The notes: generated by a model not told the origin, from the letters alone. Shown: positions 48,130 through 55,716, counted from the first letter of the stretch. The stretch is DNA of 64,000 bases from AC-37 sp036389835 (GCA_036389835.1 DASVWC010000015.1:1-64000); one strand, 5' to 3'. Translations and numbers: made by a program.

Positions 48130-50534
48130 GGCGAGTGGTCGGGGTGGCGAGGCCCGTAGACCTCCCACAGGTCGCTCGCGAACAGCTTGCCGAAGCGAGC
48201 CACCGCGCCCGGGTGGTGGGGCGGGTCGGTCTCGAAGGTCGTCATCTGCCGCGCGAAGTCGAACGGCAGGATGTGGAGGATGCCCGAGGCCACGATCTCG
48301 CCCGAGTCCTCCTGGCCGGGCTCGATCGAGCCCTTGAGCACGCGCGTGTAGAGCGTGGAGGTGTCGTGCCAGACGCTGTCCACCCCGGCGTCGTCCTCGA
48401 CGACCTTGAAGCCGGCGAGCGTGAGCGGATGGCCGGTCGCGTCGCGGAAGTACAGGTGGTACCACATGCGCTTGCGGCGCTCGTCGCCGTCCTGGTCCAC
48501 GAACAGGTTGAAGATCCCGCGCTCCACCGGCAGCTTCCCGCCCAGCTCGTCGCAGCGGACCCAGCCCTCGGCGCTGCCGGTGTGGGCGGGGTCGGCGATG
48601 AAGCTGTCGAGGTCGCCGGTGGAGATCGTCAGGTGGAACATGAGCCGGTTCTTGGCCTCCTTGCCCTCCCGGAAGCCGCGCTCGAAGTCGCTCTCGCCGA
48701 AGGTGGCGAAGCCCTTCATCTCCTCGGTGAAGGCGACCGACACGCCGCCGCCCGCCGCCGCGGGCTGGGCCGCGGCCGGGTCCGGAGCCGCGGCCGGAGC
48801 GGGCGCCGCGCGCTTGGTGAGCGACTTCGTGCGCCCCTCGACGATCGCCTCGGCGCCGCGATCGGCCACGGCGGCGATCGTCAGGCTCGGGTTCGGGCCG
48901 ACCGGCCCCGGCATGACCGAGCCGTCGGCCACGTGCAGGCCCGGGTAGCCGAACACCTCGCCGTAGGAGTCGACCACGCCCTCCTCCTCGTTGCGGCCCA
49001 TCGGGCAGCCGCCGAGCGCGTGCACCGTGATGACGCGGTTGAAGTACCAGAGCGGGTTGTCGAGGAACGTCGAGCCGAGCTGGCCGGCGAGCTTCTCGGA
49101 CACCTCGCGGACGCGGTCGAAGTACTCGGCCGAGCGGCCGTGCTTGCGCCAGTCGACCTGGAGCTCGTCGCCGTCCTCGAGCCGCATCTTCCCGTCGGGT
49201 ATGTCGCGCCCCATGCCGAGCAGCGGCAGGACGCCCGACGAGAGCCCGCAGTCGCCGAACAGCTCGGCGATCTCGCCGCTCATCGCGGTCTCGACCTCGC
49301 GCCTCAGCAGGCGGCGCACGGCGCGCGCGATCAGCCCCGGCGCGACCCGACGGAGCGCGTGCGGCTCGTCGAGCGCCTGGAGCATCCAGTTGCCGAACTC
49401 CGGGAAGCCGGCGTCCTCGACGTAGAACCCGCGGCCGGTCGCGCCGCCGCCGTCGAGCGCGTCCGGGATCCGCACGGCGCTCGTGATCACCGGGCCGTGC
49501 GCGGGGTCGATCACGCGCGGCTTGCGCTTGCCGTCCGCCGCCTTCTCGGTGCAGCGCACGGCGAACGTGAGCAGGTCGCCGTTGCCCGAGAAGTGCGTGC
49601 CGAGCGCCCGGCTCAGCTTCGGGAACGCCGCGCGGTTGCGCAGCAGCAGGTAGGTGGAGCCGAGCGTTCCCGCCGAGAGGATCAGCCGGTCCGCCGTCAC
49701 CGTCCGGCGCTCGAGCGCGCCCGTGTCGGTCTTGTGCCCCTCGCTCGCCGGGTCGTGCTCGACGTAGTGCACGGAGTAGCCGCCGCCGTCGTTCGGCTCG
49801 AACGCGCGCACCTCGCAGCGCGTGCGGATGTCGGCGCCCGCGTGCCAGGCGGCCGTGATGTAGGTGTAGTCGAGGCTGTTCTTCGCGCCGAAGTTGCAGC
49901 CCACGTCGCACTCGCCCACGAGCCGGCAGGTCTCGCGCGTGCGCCCGTGGATGTTCGGGCGCGCCTCGCGGATGGGCTCGCCCGGCACCGGGTCGGCGCC
50001 CGGCTCGGGCCGCCAGGCGACGGCGAGCTTGGGGAGGAACCAGTCGAGGCCCAGGTCCTCGGCGGCCGCCTTGTACGCGATCGTCTTCGAGGTCGCGTCG
50101 TAGGGCGAGTGCTCGAACGGGTACGGCTCGGCGCCGAGCATCGCCTCCGCGTTCTCGTAGTGCGGCTCGAGGTCGTCGTAGGTGACCGGCCAGTACTCGT
50201 AGCCCGGTCCCGGCTCCTCGCGCACGAACCACTTCGGGTCCTTGCGGATCATCACGTTCGCGTAGATGAGCGAGCCGCCGCCGAGGCCGCTCGACACCAG
50301 CGCGTCGAGGCCCTCGAACGACCACATGTCGAACATGCCCTGGAGGCCCTCACTCGGGTCCCAGAAGTTGTTCTTGATCCCCAGCGGGCTGCGCGGGAAC
50401 GAGCCGGGCGGGTACGGCTTGCCGCGCTCGAGCAGGAGGACCGCCTGGCCGGCCTCGGCCAGCCGGTAGGCGGTGACCGAGCCACCGAAGCCGGAGCCCA
50501 CCACGACGGCGTCGAAGTGGTCGGGGCGGCTCAA
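48126..50534 (-). CDS. Cholesterol-oxidase-like GMC oxidoreductase
   Basis: 802 residues from TTG 50534. The FAD-binding VVVGSGFGGSVTAYRLAEAG opens the protein. The cholesterol-oxidase-like SGLGGGSLIYANV, NFGAKNSLDYTY, HALGGCPMG and NPSLTIAAVADRGAEAIV follow. The catalytic His/Asn environment fits alcohol oxidation on a bulky alicyclic substrate. An Ala/Pro-rich linker (about 577-605) leads to a C-terminal domain of about 197 residues (606-802). It resembles the domain found in fused GMC/hydrolase proteins and may be a lipid-binding or docking part. No signal peptide; cytoplasmic. Confidence 0.85.
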   Translation of the reverse strand: MSRPDHFDAVVVGSGFGGSVTAYRLAEAGQAVLLLERGKPYPPGSFPRSPLGIKNNFWDPSEGLQGMFDMWSFEGLDALVSSGLGGGSLIYANVMIRKDPKWFVREEPGPGYEYWPVTYDDLEPHYENAEAMLGAEPYPFEHSPYDATSKTIAYKAAAEDLGLDWFLPKLAVAWRPEPGADPVPGEPIREARPNIHGRTRETCRLVGECDVGCNFGAKNSLDYTYITAAWHAGADIRTRCEVRAFEPNDGGGYSVHYVEHDPASEGHKTDTGALERRTVTADRLILSAGTLGSTYLLLRNRAAFPKLSRALGTHFSGNGDLLTFAVRCTEKAADGKRKPRVIDPAHGPVITSAVRIPDALDGGGATGRGFYVEDAGFPEFGNWMLQALDEPHALRRVAPGLIARAVRRLLRREVETAMSGEIAELFGDCGLSSGVLPLLGMGRDIPDGKMRLEDGDELQVDWRKHGRSAEYFDRVREVSEKLAGQLGSTFLDNPLWYFNRVITVHALGGCPMGRNEEEGVVDSYGEVFGYPGLHVADGSVMPGPVGPNPSLTIAAVADRGAEAIVEGRTKSLTKRAAPAPAAAPDPAAAQPAAAGGGVSVAFTEEMKGFATFGESDFERGFREGKEAKNRLMFHLTISTGDLDSFIADPAHTGSAEGWVRCDELGGKLPVERGIFNLFVDQDGDERRKRMWYHLYFRDATGHPLTLAGFKVVEDDAGVDSVWHDTSTLYTRVLKGSIEPGQEDSGEIVASGILHILPFDFARQMTTFETDPPHHPGAVARFGKLFASDLWEVYGPRHPDHSP

Positions 50535-50535
50535 C

Positions 50536-52194
50536 TCAGCCCCCGGCCGCGACGTCGATCGGGCCGTCGTCGATCAGCTCCACCTCGAGCTGGCGGTCGA
50601 CGGGCTTCAGCCACGGCGCGCTCGGGTCGGCGTTGCCCGGGTCGGCCTCCCACCGGCGCGGCACCTTGCGCACGCCGATCGCGTAGATCCGCAGGCCGCT
50701 CGCGTCGATCCGCAGGCGCAGGAAGTTCTTGTAGTCGGCGATTCCCTGGCAGGCGAGCACCTCGTTGGCGTGCTTGGGCGCCTTCCTGTGGCTCGCGATC
50801 AGGTACGCGCCGAAGACGACGCCGGCCAGCAGGAAGCCGAACAGCGCCGCGACGGCGGTGGCCGCCAGCGCCCAGCCCCAGCCGTCGAGGTCGAGGCACT
50901 CCGCGAGCACGTATGCCGGGATCGCGGCGAGCACGAGGTGGGGGATGGTGTGGGCGGTGCCGAGCGCGATCTTCGCGAGCGCCTTCTCCTTGGCGGCGTA
51001 GACGCTCAGGCCCAGCCAGAGCAGGAGCCCGACGGCGATCGTGCCGACGAGCCAGCTCTTCTTGTCCTGGAGGACCCAGTAGAGGCTCAGGCCGAAGAGC
51101 GCGTAGAGGACGGAGAAGATCCAGAGCAGCCGCGGGGCGTGGCGGGTGAGCGCGAGCGCCCCCCAGACGAGCCCCTTCGACTCCTCGCGCGAGGGGAACA
51201 GCGACTGGTCGCAGCGGTAGGCCGTCGCGCCGCCGTCCTTGGCCGGGATCTCGAGCGTCTCGTGCTGGGTGTGGGTCGGGAACAGGTAGGCCCCGCCGCC
51301 CCCGGACGTGATCAGGTGGCTGCCGTCGTCGGCGTGGTAGCGGCAGTAGTGGTGCAGGTCGCCGGTCAGGGTGACCGGCACGGCCACGCCCTCGGGGATC
51401 GCCTGGTCCTTGAAGTACTGGAGATTCTTGTACGAGTCGGGCTGGCGCTCGAGCGGCTCGCCGGCCTCGACCTTGGTCCAGCTCGGCTTGCCGGTCACCA
51501 GGATCGCGCGATCGCCGGGCTGCATGCCGAGCCCGCGGAAGTAGTCGAGCTGGGCGTCGTCGATGTAGGTGTCGAGCTGGATGTCGATCGCCAGCAGCCA
51601 CCAGTTGTGCGGGAGCCGCAGGCCGAAGTAGCTGCGCCGCTGGCGGGTGCGCCAGCCGCCGATCCAGCGCTCGCTGCAGAAGAAGCGGCCGAAGTTGGTC
51701 AGCCCGTCGTACCAGTCGTGGTTGCCCGGGATCGCGTAGAGGTCGGGGGCCTGCTCGGGGTCGGTCCAGGGGAACGCCGCCTCGTAGGGGCCGCGGAAGC
51801 GGGCCTCGTACTCCTCGCGGCTGGCGGTCGGGTAGACCTCGTCGCCGCCCATCACGAGCGCGCGGCCGCGCGGGAGGGTCTCGCCGCCCACCTGGAGCTC
51901 CGGCCTGGCGAGGATGCAGGCCATCGCGTAGGTCGAGTCGAAGCCGTCGCCGAGGTCGGCCACGAAGTCGAGCCAGAACGGGTCGCCGGCGCCGCTGTAG
52001 TCGTGCGGCGGCTCCTCCATGAGGCGCTGTATCTCGCGCTTGTCGGCGTAGGAGCCGAACACGCTGGAGAGCACCACGCGCAGGGCGGCGTCGGCGAGCA
52101 CCGCTGGGTCGAGCCAGCGGACCATCGGCCGGCGCTCGAACTTGAGCGCGTCGAGGCTCGGCGGGCGGGTCGGCGGCTCAACGTTCGGCGGCAT
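50536..52194 (-). CDS. Membrane-anchored calcineurin-like phosphoesterase
   Basis: 552 residues. The metal motifs are FVADLGDGFD, VMGGDEVYP, AIPGNHDWYDG and LTGDLHHYCRY. The C-terminal half holds three or four TM helices (about 340-445, for example VGTIAVGLLLWLGLSVYAAK and LFGFLLAGVVFGAYLIASH). It heads the four-gene operon. TTGACA at 52230-52235 is a possible -35, but no matching -10 is obvious. An AGGAGG lies 14 nt before ATG 52194, farther than usual. Confidence 0.87.
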   Translation of the reverse strand: MPPNVEPPTRPPSLDALKFERRPMVRWLDPAVLADAALRVVLSSVFGSYADKREIQRLMEEPPHDYSGAGDPFWLDFVADLGDGFDSTYAMACILARPELQVGGETLPRGRALVMGGDEVYPTASREEYEARFRGPYEAAFPWTDPEQAPDLYAIPGNHDWYDGLTNFGRFFCSERWIGGWRTRQRRSYFGLRLPHNWWLLAIDIQLDTYIDDAQLDYFRGLGMQPGDRAILVTGKPSWTKVEAGEPLERQPDSYKNLQYFKDQAIPEGVAVPVTLTGDLHHYCRYHADDGSHLITSGGGGAYLFPTHTQHETLEIPAKDGGATAYRCDQSLFPSREESKGLVWGALALTRHAPRLLWIFSVLYALFGLSLYWVLQDKKSWLVGTIAVGLLLWLGLSVYAAKEKALAKIALGTAHTIPHLVLAAIPAYVLAECLDLDGWGWALAATAVAALFGFLLAGVVFGAYLIASHRKAPKHANEVLACQGIADYKNFLRLRIDASGLRIYAIGVRKVPRRWEADPGNADPSAPWLKPVDRQLEVELIDDGPIDVAAGG

Positions 52195-52229
52195 GCGGAA
52201 CGCGAAAACCTCCTAGATCGCGGCGGGCA

Positions 52230-52235
52230 TGTCAA
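52230..52235 (-). promoter_or_regulatory. Possible -35 TTGACA of the oxidase/hydrolase operon
   Basis: A perfect TTGACA on the minus strand 36 nt before ATG 52194. The only TAN-type candidate -10 (TAGGAG, 52215-52210) is 14 nt away, too close for a standard spacer. Treat as tentative. Confidence 0.35.
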
Positions 52236-52241
52236 GCGGTG

Positions 52242-53150
52242 TTAGCGGTAAATCGGCTCGAGCTGCTCCCAGGCCTCCATGTCGTGCCCCGGGATCACGA
52301 GCGCGGAGGGGGTCTGCTCGGCGTAGCGCTGGACCTCGCGCAGCGAGCGGGCGAAGAGGTGCTCGTCCTGCATCAGGAACGGCTGGTGGCCGGTCGCGAG
52401 GGCGTGCCGGGTGTAGGCGGCGTCGGCGGCGAGGAGCACCTCGCGCTCGGACGTGCGGAGCACGACCGACATGTGCCCCATCGTGTGGCCGGGGGTGAAG
52501 ACGACGCGGATGCTGCCGTCGCCGAGCAGGTCGAAGGCCCGGCCGAAGCTCGCGAACGATCCGACGCCCGGGCCGTCGAAGTCGAGCAGCCGGTAGTCGA
52601 AGGCGTGGTCGAAGTGGCTCGGGACGTAGCCGTGGCGCCAGGGGCGCGGCTGGTTGGCGGCGTGCCACTCCTGGCGGCTGAAGACGAACGTCGCGCCGGG
52701 GAACTGGACCATCCCGCTGGCGTGGTCGAAGTGGAGGTGGGTCATCACCACGAGGCGGACCTCCGACGGCTCGATCCCGCGCTCGCGGAGCTGGTCCGGC
52801 ACCGCCTGCGAGGGCTCCATGCGCCAGCCGCTCGCGGCGGTGGCCGCGAGGATGCGGCCGACGTTCTGCTTCTTGTCGACGGCGACCGACGGGTGGAGGC
52901 CGGTGTCGATCAGGATCGGGCCGGCGGCCGGGTGCTCCACGAGGAAGGCGACGATCGGGTACACGGTGCGCTGCGCCTTGTCGTCGCCGATGCCGATCGC
53001 CTTGAGGGTGGCGAGGCGGCCGCTCTCGCGGTGGCGGTAGGGCTCCGGCCACCTGCCGGTGCCGCAGAGCAGCGGGTGGAGGGTGACCGCTGCGTCGGGC
53101 TTCCCGCCGGGGAGCGGCAGCTCGGCCGGTCTGGGCTCGGCGGCGGGCAT
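52242..53150 (-). CDS. Metallo-beta-lactamase-fold lactonase-like hydrolase
   Basis: 302 residues. The zinc motif THLHFDHASGM, the later His in TPGHTMGHMSVVL and Asp in AADAAYTRHAL, and a final His in IPGHD match the AHL-lactonase-like branch. It may open acyl-homoserine lactones or other lactones. It has no signal peptide. The start is ATG 53150, 9 nt after a -10 embedded in a shared palindrome with the divergent SDR gene. Confidence 0.85.
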   Translation of the reverse strand: MPAAEPRPAELPLPGGKPDAAVTLHPLLCGTGRWPEPYRHRESGRLATLKAIGIGDDKAQRTVYPIVAFLVEHPAAGPILIDTGLHPSVAVDKKQNVGRILAATAASGWRMEPSQAVPDQLRERGIEPSEVRLVVMTHLHFDHASGMVQFPGATFVFSRQEWHAANQPRPWRHGYVPSHFDHAFDYRLLDFDGPGVGSFASFGRAFDLLGDGSIRVVFTPGHTMGHMSVVLRTSEREVLLAADAAYTRHALATGHQPFLMQDEHLFARSLREVQRYAEQTPSALVIPGHDMEAWEQLEPIYR

Positions 53151-53159
53151 CAGCCGGCC

Positions 53160-53169
53160 AGGTTAACCT
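53160..53169. promoter_or_regulatory. Shared palindromic -10 (AGGTTAACCT) for two divergent genes
   Basis: AGGTTAACCT is a perfect 10-bp palindrome carrying TAACCT on both strands. The minus copy ends 9 nt before ATG 53150; the plus copy ends 10 nt before GTG 53180. Both genes could be transcribed leaderlessly from one overlapping element, so polymerase cannot occupy both sides at once. Confidence 0.65.
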
Positions 53170-53179
53170 GCGGCGCGCC

Positions 53180-54022
53180 GTGCCCTCGCGCATCTTCGCT
53201 CCCGGCCTGCTCGACGGACAGGTGATCCTCGTGACCGGTGGGGGCAGCGGGCTCGGACGCGCCACCGCGGTGGAGCTCGCGGCGCTCGGGGCGACGGTGG
53301 TGATCGCCGGCCGGCGGGCCGAGCCGCTCGAGGAGACGGTCGCGCTGTGCGAGGGCGGGCGCTGCGCGGCGGAGGTCTGCGACATCCGCGAGGAGGACCA
53401 GGTCCACGCGCTCGTGGATGCCGTGCTCGAGCGCCACGGGCGGATCGACACGCTCGTGAACAACGCCGGCGGGCAGTACATGACGCCCGCCGAGGACATC
53501 TCGCTGAAGGGGTTCGAGACGGTGGTGCGGCTCAACCTGATCGGCACGTGGCTGATGACCCACGCGGTGGCCACCAGGGCGATGATCCCCGCCGGCGGGG
53601 GGAAGGTGATCTCGGTGACGCTGTCGCCGCACCACGGGCTGCCGGGGATGGCGCACTCGTCGGCGGCGCGGGCGGCGGTGGAGAACCTCACGCGGGTGCT
53701 CTCGATCGAATGGGCGCGCCACCAGATCCGGCTGACCGCGCTCGCCGCCGGCCACTTCGAGACGGAGGCGATCCAGAAGTACCCGAAGCCGGTGGCCGAG
53801 AACGTGGCGCGGACGGTGCCGCTCCAGCGGATGGGCCGGCCCGAGGAGCACGCCTGGCTCGTGGCCTACCTCGCCTCGCCCGCGGGCGACTACTACTCGG
53901 GCACCGTGCTGACGCTCGACGGCGCGCGCGACAACTGGTTCGGCCCCTGGCCCCCGCCGGGCCTGACCGACGACGCCGGCAAGCCGCTCGCGGAGGAGCG
54001 GCGGCCGAAGCCGGCCGGGTGA
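53180..54022 (+). CDS. SDR oxidoreductase, enoyl/dienoyl-CoA reductase-like
   Basis: 280 residues from GTG 53180. The cofactor motif VTGGGSGLGRATAVELAALG and NNAGG are present, but the active-site Tyr and Lys are replaced in the segment MAHSSAARAAVENL. That pattern is seen in peroxisomal-type trans-2-enoyl and 2,4-dienoyl-CoA reductases, which handle acyl-CoA. The C-terminal tail is Pro-rich. Two 31-bp repeats begin at its stop codon. Confidence 0.85.
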   Translation: MPSRIFAPGLLDGQVILVTGGGSGLGRATAVELAALGATVVIAGRRAEPLEETVALCEGGRCAAEVCDIREEDQVHALVDAVLERHGRIDTLVNNAGGQYMTPAEDISLKGFETVVRLNLIGTWLMTHAVATRAMIPAGGGKVISVTLSPHHGLPGMAHSSAARAAVENLTRVLSIEWARHQIRLTALAAGHFETEAIQKYPKPVAENVARTVPLQRMGRPEEHAWLVAYLASPAGDYYSGTVLTLDGARDNWFGPWPPPGLTDDAGKPLAEERRPKPAG

Positions 54023-54076
54023 GGGTCTGACCCCCGCGCAGTTGCCCGGGTGAGGGTCTGACCCCCGCGCAGTTGC
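54015..54076 (+). repeat. Tandem 31-bp repeat spanning the SDR stop codon
   Basis: Two identical 31-bp units (54015-54045 and 54046-54076). The first 18 bases recur at 54124-54141 as the start of the terminator stem. Each unit contains GGGT...ACCC and could fold. Confidence 0.9.
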
Positions 54077-54080
54077 GCTT

Positions 54081-54103
54081 GCGGCGCGGCTTCGCCGCGC
54101 CGC
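54081..54103. repeat. Perfect 10-bp hairpin
   Basis: GCGGCGCGGC (54081-54090) and GCCGCGCCGC (54094-54103) pair across a TTC loop. It lies between the tandem repeat and the terminator. Confidence 0.6.
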
Positions 54104-54124
54104 GGCGCCGCGGCGGGTGAGAAC

Positions 54125-54151
54125 GGGTGAGGGTCTGACCCTCACCCTTTT
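54125..54151 (+). terminator. Rho-independent terminator after the SDR gene
   Basis: GGGTGAGGGT (54125-54134), loop CTG, ACCCTCACCC (54138-54147), then TTTT. This is the only classical stem plus T-tract in the window and shields the MarR operon from read-through. Confidence 0.8.
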
Positions 54152-54194
54152 CCTCCCGTCGGGTGGTGCTTGGTCGCCCGTTCGGCGGGCCATG

Positions 54195-54212
54195 TAGTAC
54201 GATATCGGACTA
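54195..54212 (+). promoter_or_regulatory. MarR operator overlapping the -10
   Basis: TAGTACGATATCGGACTA is an 18-bp palindrome with a single mismatched pair. It ends at the base before ATG 54213 and contains TACGAT (54198-54203), a -10 ending 9 nt before the ATG. This arrangement predicts direct autorepression of the MarR-SRPBCC operon by blocking polymerase. Confidence 0.75.
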
Positions 54213-54755
54213 ATGGTGACCGAGCACGACCGACCGGGAGGTGGGCAGGCGGGGGATGGGGGCAGCTCCGCCGGCGGCGGCGCGACGCGCTCCGCCGGCG
54301 CCGGCGCGTCCCCCTCCGCCGGCGCGCACGCCCCGCTCGACCGCGGCAACCTCGGCTTCCGGCTCGCGAAGGCGTCGCAGCGCTGGACCGAGCTGCTCGC
54401 CCTGCGCTTCCGCAGGGAGGGCTACGCCGAGGTCCGGCCGAGCTACGGCTCGATCCTCGTGCCGCTGTTCGAGGAGGACGGGCTGCGGATGGGCGAGCTC
54501 GCCGCGCGGGCCGGCCTCAGCAAGCAGACCATGACGACCATGGTCCGCCTGCTCGAGCGCGACGGGCTCGTCAGCCGCGCGCCCGATCCGTCGGACGGCC
54601 GCGCGTCGCTCGTCTTCCTCACGGAGCGCTCACGGGCGTTCCGGCCCGTCGCGGCCCGCGTGGTGCGGGAGATCGAGGAGCTCGTCGAGGAGCGCCTCGG
54701 CGCGCGCGAGGTCGCCAGGTTCCATCGATTCCTAGAGGAGGTTCGATCGCTATGA
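54213..54755 (+). CDS. MarR-family transcriptional regulator
   Basis: 180 residues. The winged helix is clear (GELAARAGLSKQTMTTMVRL, then the wing DPSDGRASLVFLTE). Residues about 9-42 are a low-complexity Gly/Ser/Ala insert encoded by GCTCCGCCGGCG-type repeats (54265-54325). MarR proteins are dimeric repressors released by small aromatic or lipophilic ligands. It is co-translated with the SRPBCC protein (ATGA), so a ligand for that protein is a plausible effector. Confidence 0.9.
   Translation: MVTEHDRPGGGQAGDGGSSAGGGATRSAGAGASPSAGAHAPLDRGNLGFRLAKASQRWTELLALRFRREGYAEVRPSYGSILVPLFEEDGLRMGELAARAGLSKQTMTTMVRLLERDGLVSRAPDPSDGRASLVFLTERSRAFRPVAARVVREIEELVEERLGAREVARFHRFLEEVRSL
54265..54325 (+). 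repeat. Degenerate GCTCCGCCGGCG repeats in the MarR N-terminus
   Basis: Copies at 54265-54281 and 54287-54303 (17 bp each) and a partial at 54314-54325. The core resembles the 18-bp repeat in the glycosyltransferase (41668-41739): GCTCCGCC then GGCGSCGGC. Confidence 0.6.
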
Positions 54756-55150
54756 GGTCACGCACGGTCACGGCCGTCTTCCCCGCCCCCAAGGAGCGGG
54801 TCTTCGAGTACATGTCCGACATCGAGAACCTGCCGCGCTGGGCCACCGAGTTCGCGCGCGAGATGAAGGTCGTCGACGGCCGCCACGTGGTGGTGAACGG
54901 GCTCGGCGAGTTCGTCTTCGCGATCGAGTCCGACGAGCGGACCGGCGTCGTGGACATGTACGCCGGCCCCACCGAGGAGGCGATGGGCGTGTTTCCGACG
55001 CGCGTGGTGGAGCTCCCCGGCGGAGCCTCGGCGTACTCGTTCACGATGTTCCAGGCGCCCGGCATGTCCGACGAGCTGTTCGAGTCGCAGTACGAGTCGC
55101 TGCGCCGCGAGTTCGAGAACCTCGAGCGCGAGTTCGCGCCAGCGCCCTGA
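54752..55150 (+). CDS. SRPBCC (START-like) ligand-binding protein
   Basis: 132 residues from ATG 54752, overlapping the MarR stop. It has the helix-grip start VFPAPKERVFEYMSDIENLP and the final long helix (SQYESLRREFENLEREF). It probably binds or processes a hydrophobic compound in a deep pocket, and may be the sensor or enzyme controlled by the MarR. A 9-bp stem (55167-55200) follows. Confidence 0.85.
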   Translation: MRSRTVTAVFPAPKERVFEYMSDIENLPRWATEFAREMKVVDGRHVVVNGLGEFVFAIESDERTGVVDMYAGPTEEAMGVFPTRVVELPGGASAYSFTMFQAPGMSDELFESQYESLRREFENLEREFAPAP

Positions 55151-55166
55151 CCCCGAGCGAAGCCTG

Positions 55167-55200
55167 AGCGGGGCGGCCGGGAACGGTCGGTCGCCCCGCT
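55167..55200 (+). terminator. Hairpin after the MarR-SRPBCC operon
   Basis: AGCGGGGCG (55167-55175) and CGCCCCGCT (55192-55200) pair around a 16-nt apex. There is no T-tract, so efficiency as a terminator is uncertain. Confidence 0.5.
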
Positions 55201-55275
55201 GAAGCCGACGCTATGCCGCCACGACCGCGGGTGTCAATACGCCAGAGCGGGGTTTGGCGTGCGGCCGCGCCGTCG

Positions 55276-55686
55276 CTAGTCGAGATCCGGCCGCCGCCGC
55301 GCGCGCTTGACCTCGCCGCGGCGGCGCTTGGAGTCGAGCCGCCGCTCGCGCGCGCCGCGCGACGGCTTCGTCGCCCGCCGCGAGCGCGGCACCGCCAGCG
55401 CCGCGGCGAGCCGCCCCCGCAGCCGCTCGAGCGCCAGCTCGCGGTTGCGCGCCTGCGAGCGCGAGTCCTGCGCCACGGCGGTCAGCCGCGGCCCGACCCG
55501 CGCCATCACGCGCCGGCGCTGCTCGTCGGTCAGCGAGGGCGAGCCCGCCACGTCGAACACCGCCTCGATCCGCGACGCGGTCACGTTCGCGTGCTGGCCC
55601 CCCGGGCCGGACGAGCGGCTCGCCCGCAGCTCGATCTCCGCGAGCGGTATCGCCACCCCGCGGCCGACCCGGAGGGGGTCCTCCAT
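55276..55686 (-). CDS. arfB: Peptidyl-tRNA hydrolase ArfB (RF-like, GGQ)
   Basis: 136 residues. The GGQ motif lies in SSGPGGQHANVTASRIEAVF, as in release factors, but the protein lacks stop-codon recognition domains. The C-terminal tail is rich in Arg/Lys (GARERRLDSKRRRGEVKRARR) and would enter the empty mRNA channel of stalled ribosomes. It rescues non-stop ribosomes by hydrolysing peptidyl-tRNA. Confidence 0.93.
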   Translation of the reverse strand: MEDPLRVGRGVAIPLAEIELRASRSSGPGGQHANVTASRIEAVFDVAGSPSLTDEQRRRVMARVGPRLTAVAQDSRSQARNRELALERLRGRLAAALAVPRSRRATKPSRGARERRLDSKRRRGEVKRARRRPDLD

Positions 55687-55716
55687 CGCGCCTCGCGCCG
55701 GAAGCGGCCGGCGCCC

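Noticed and set aside
47086..50325. A very long reading frame suggesting that the GMC oxidase and hydrolase are fused
   Set aside because: The hydrolase frame runs through the oxidase gene only as an out-of-frame shadow. The oxidase ends with a stop overlapping the hydrolase GTG.
54015..54076. Tandem 31-bp repeats resembling a CRISPR array
   Set aside because: There are only two full copies with no spacers between them and no cas genes nearby. They belong to the terminator region.
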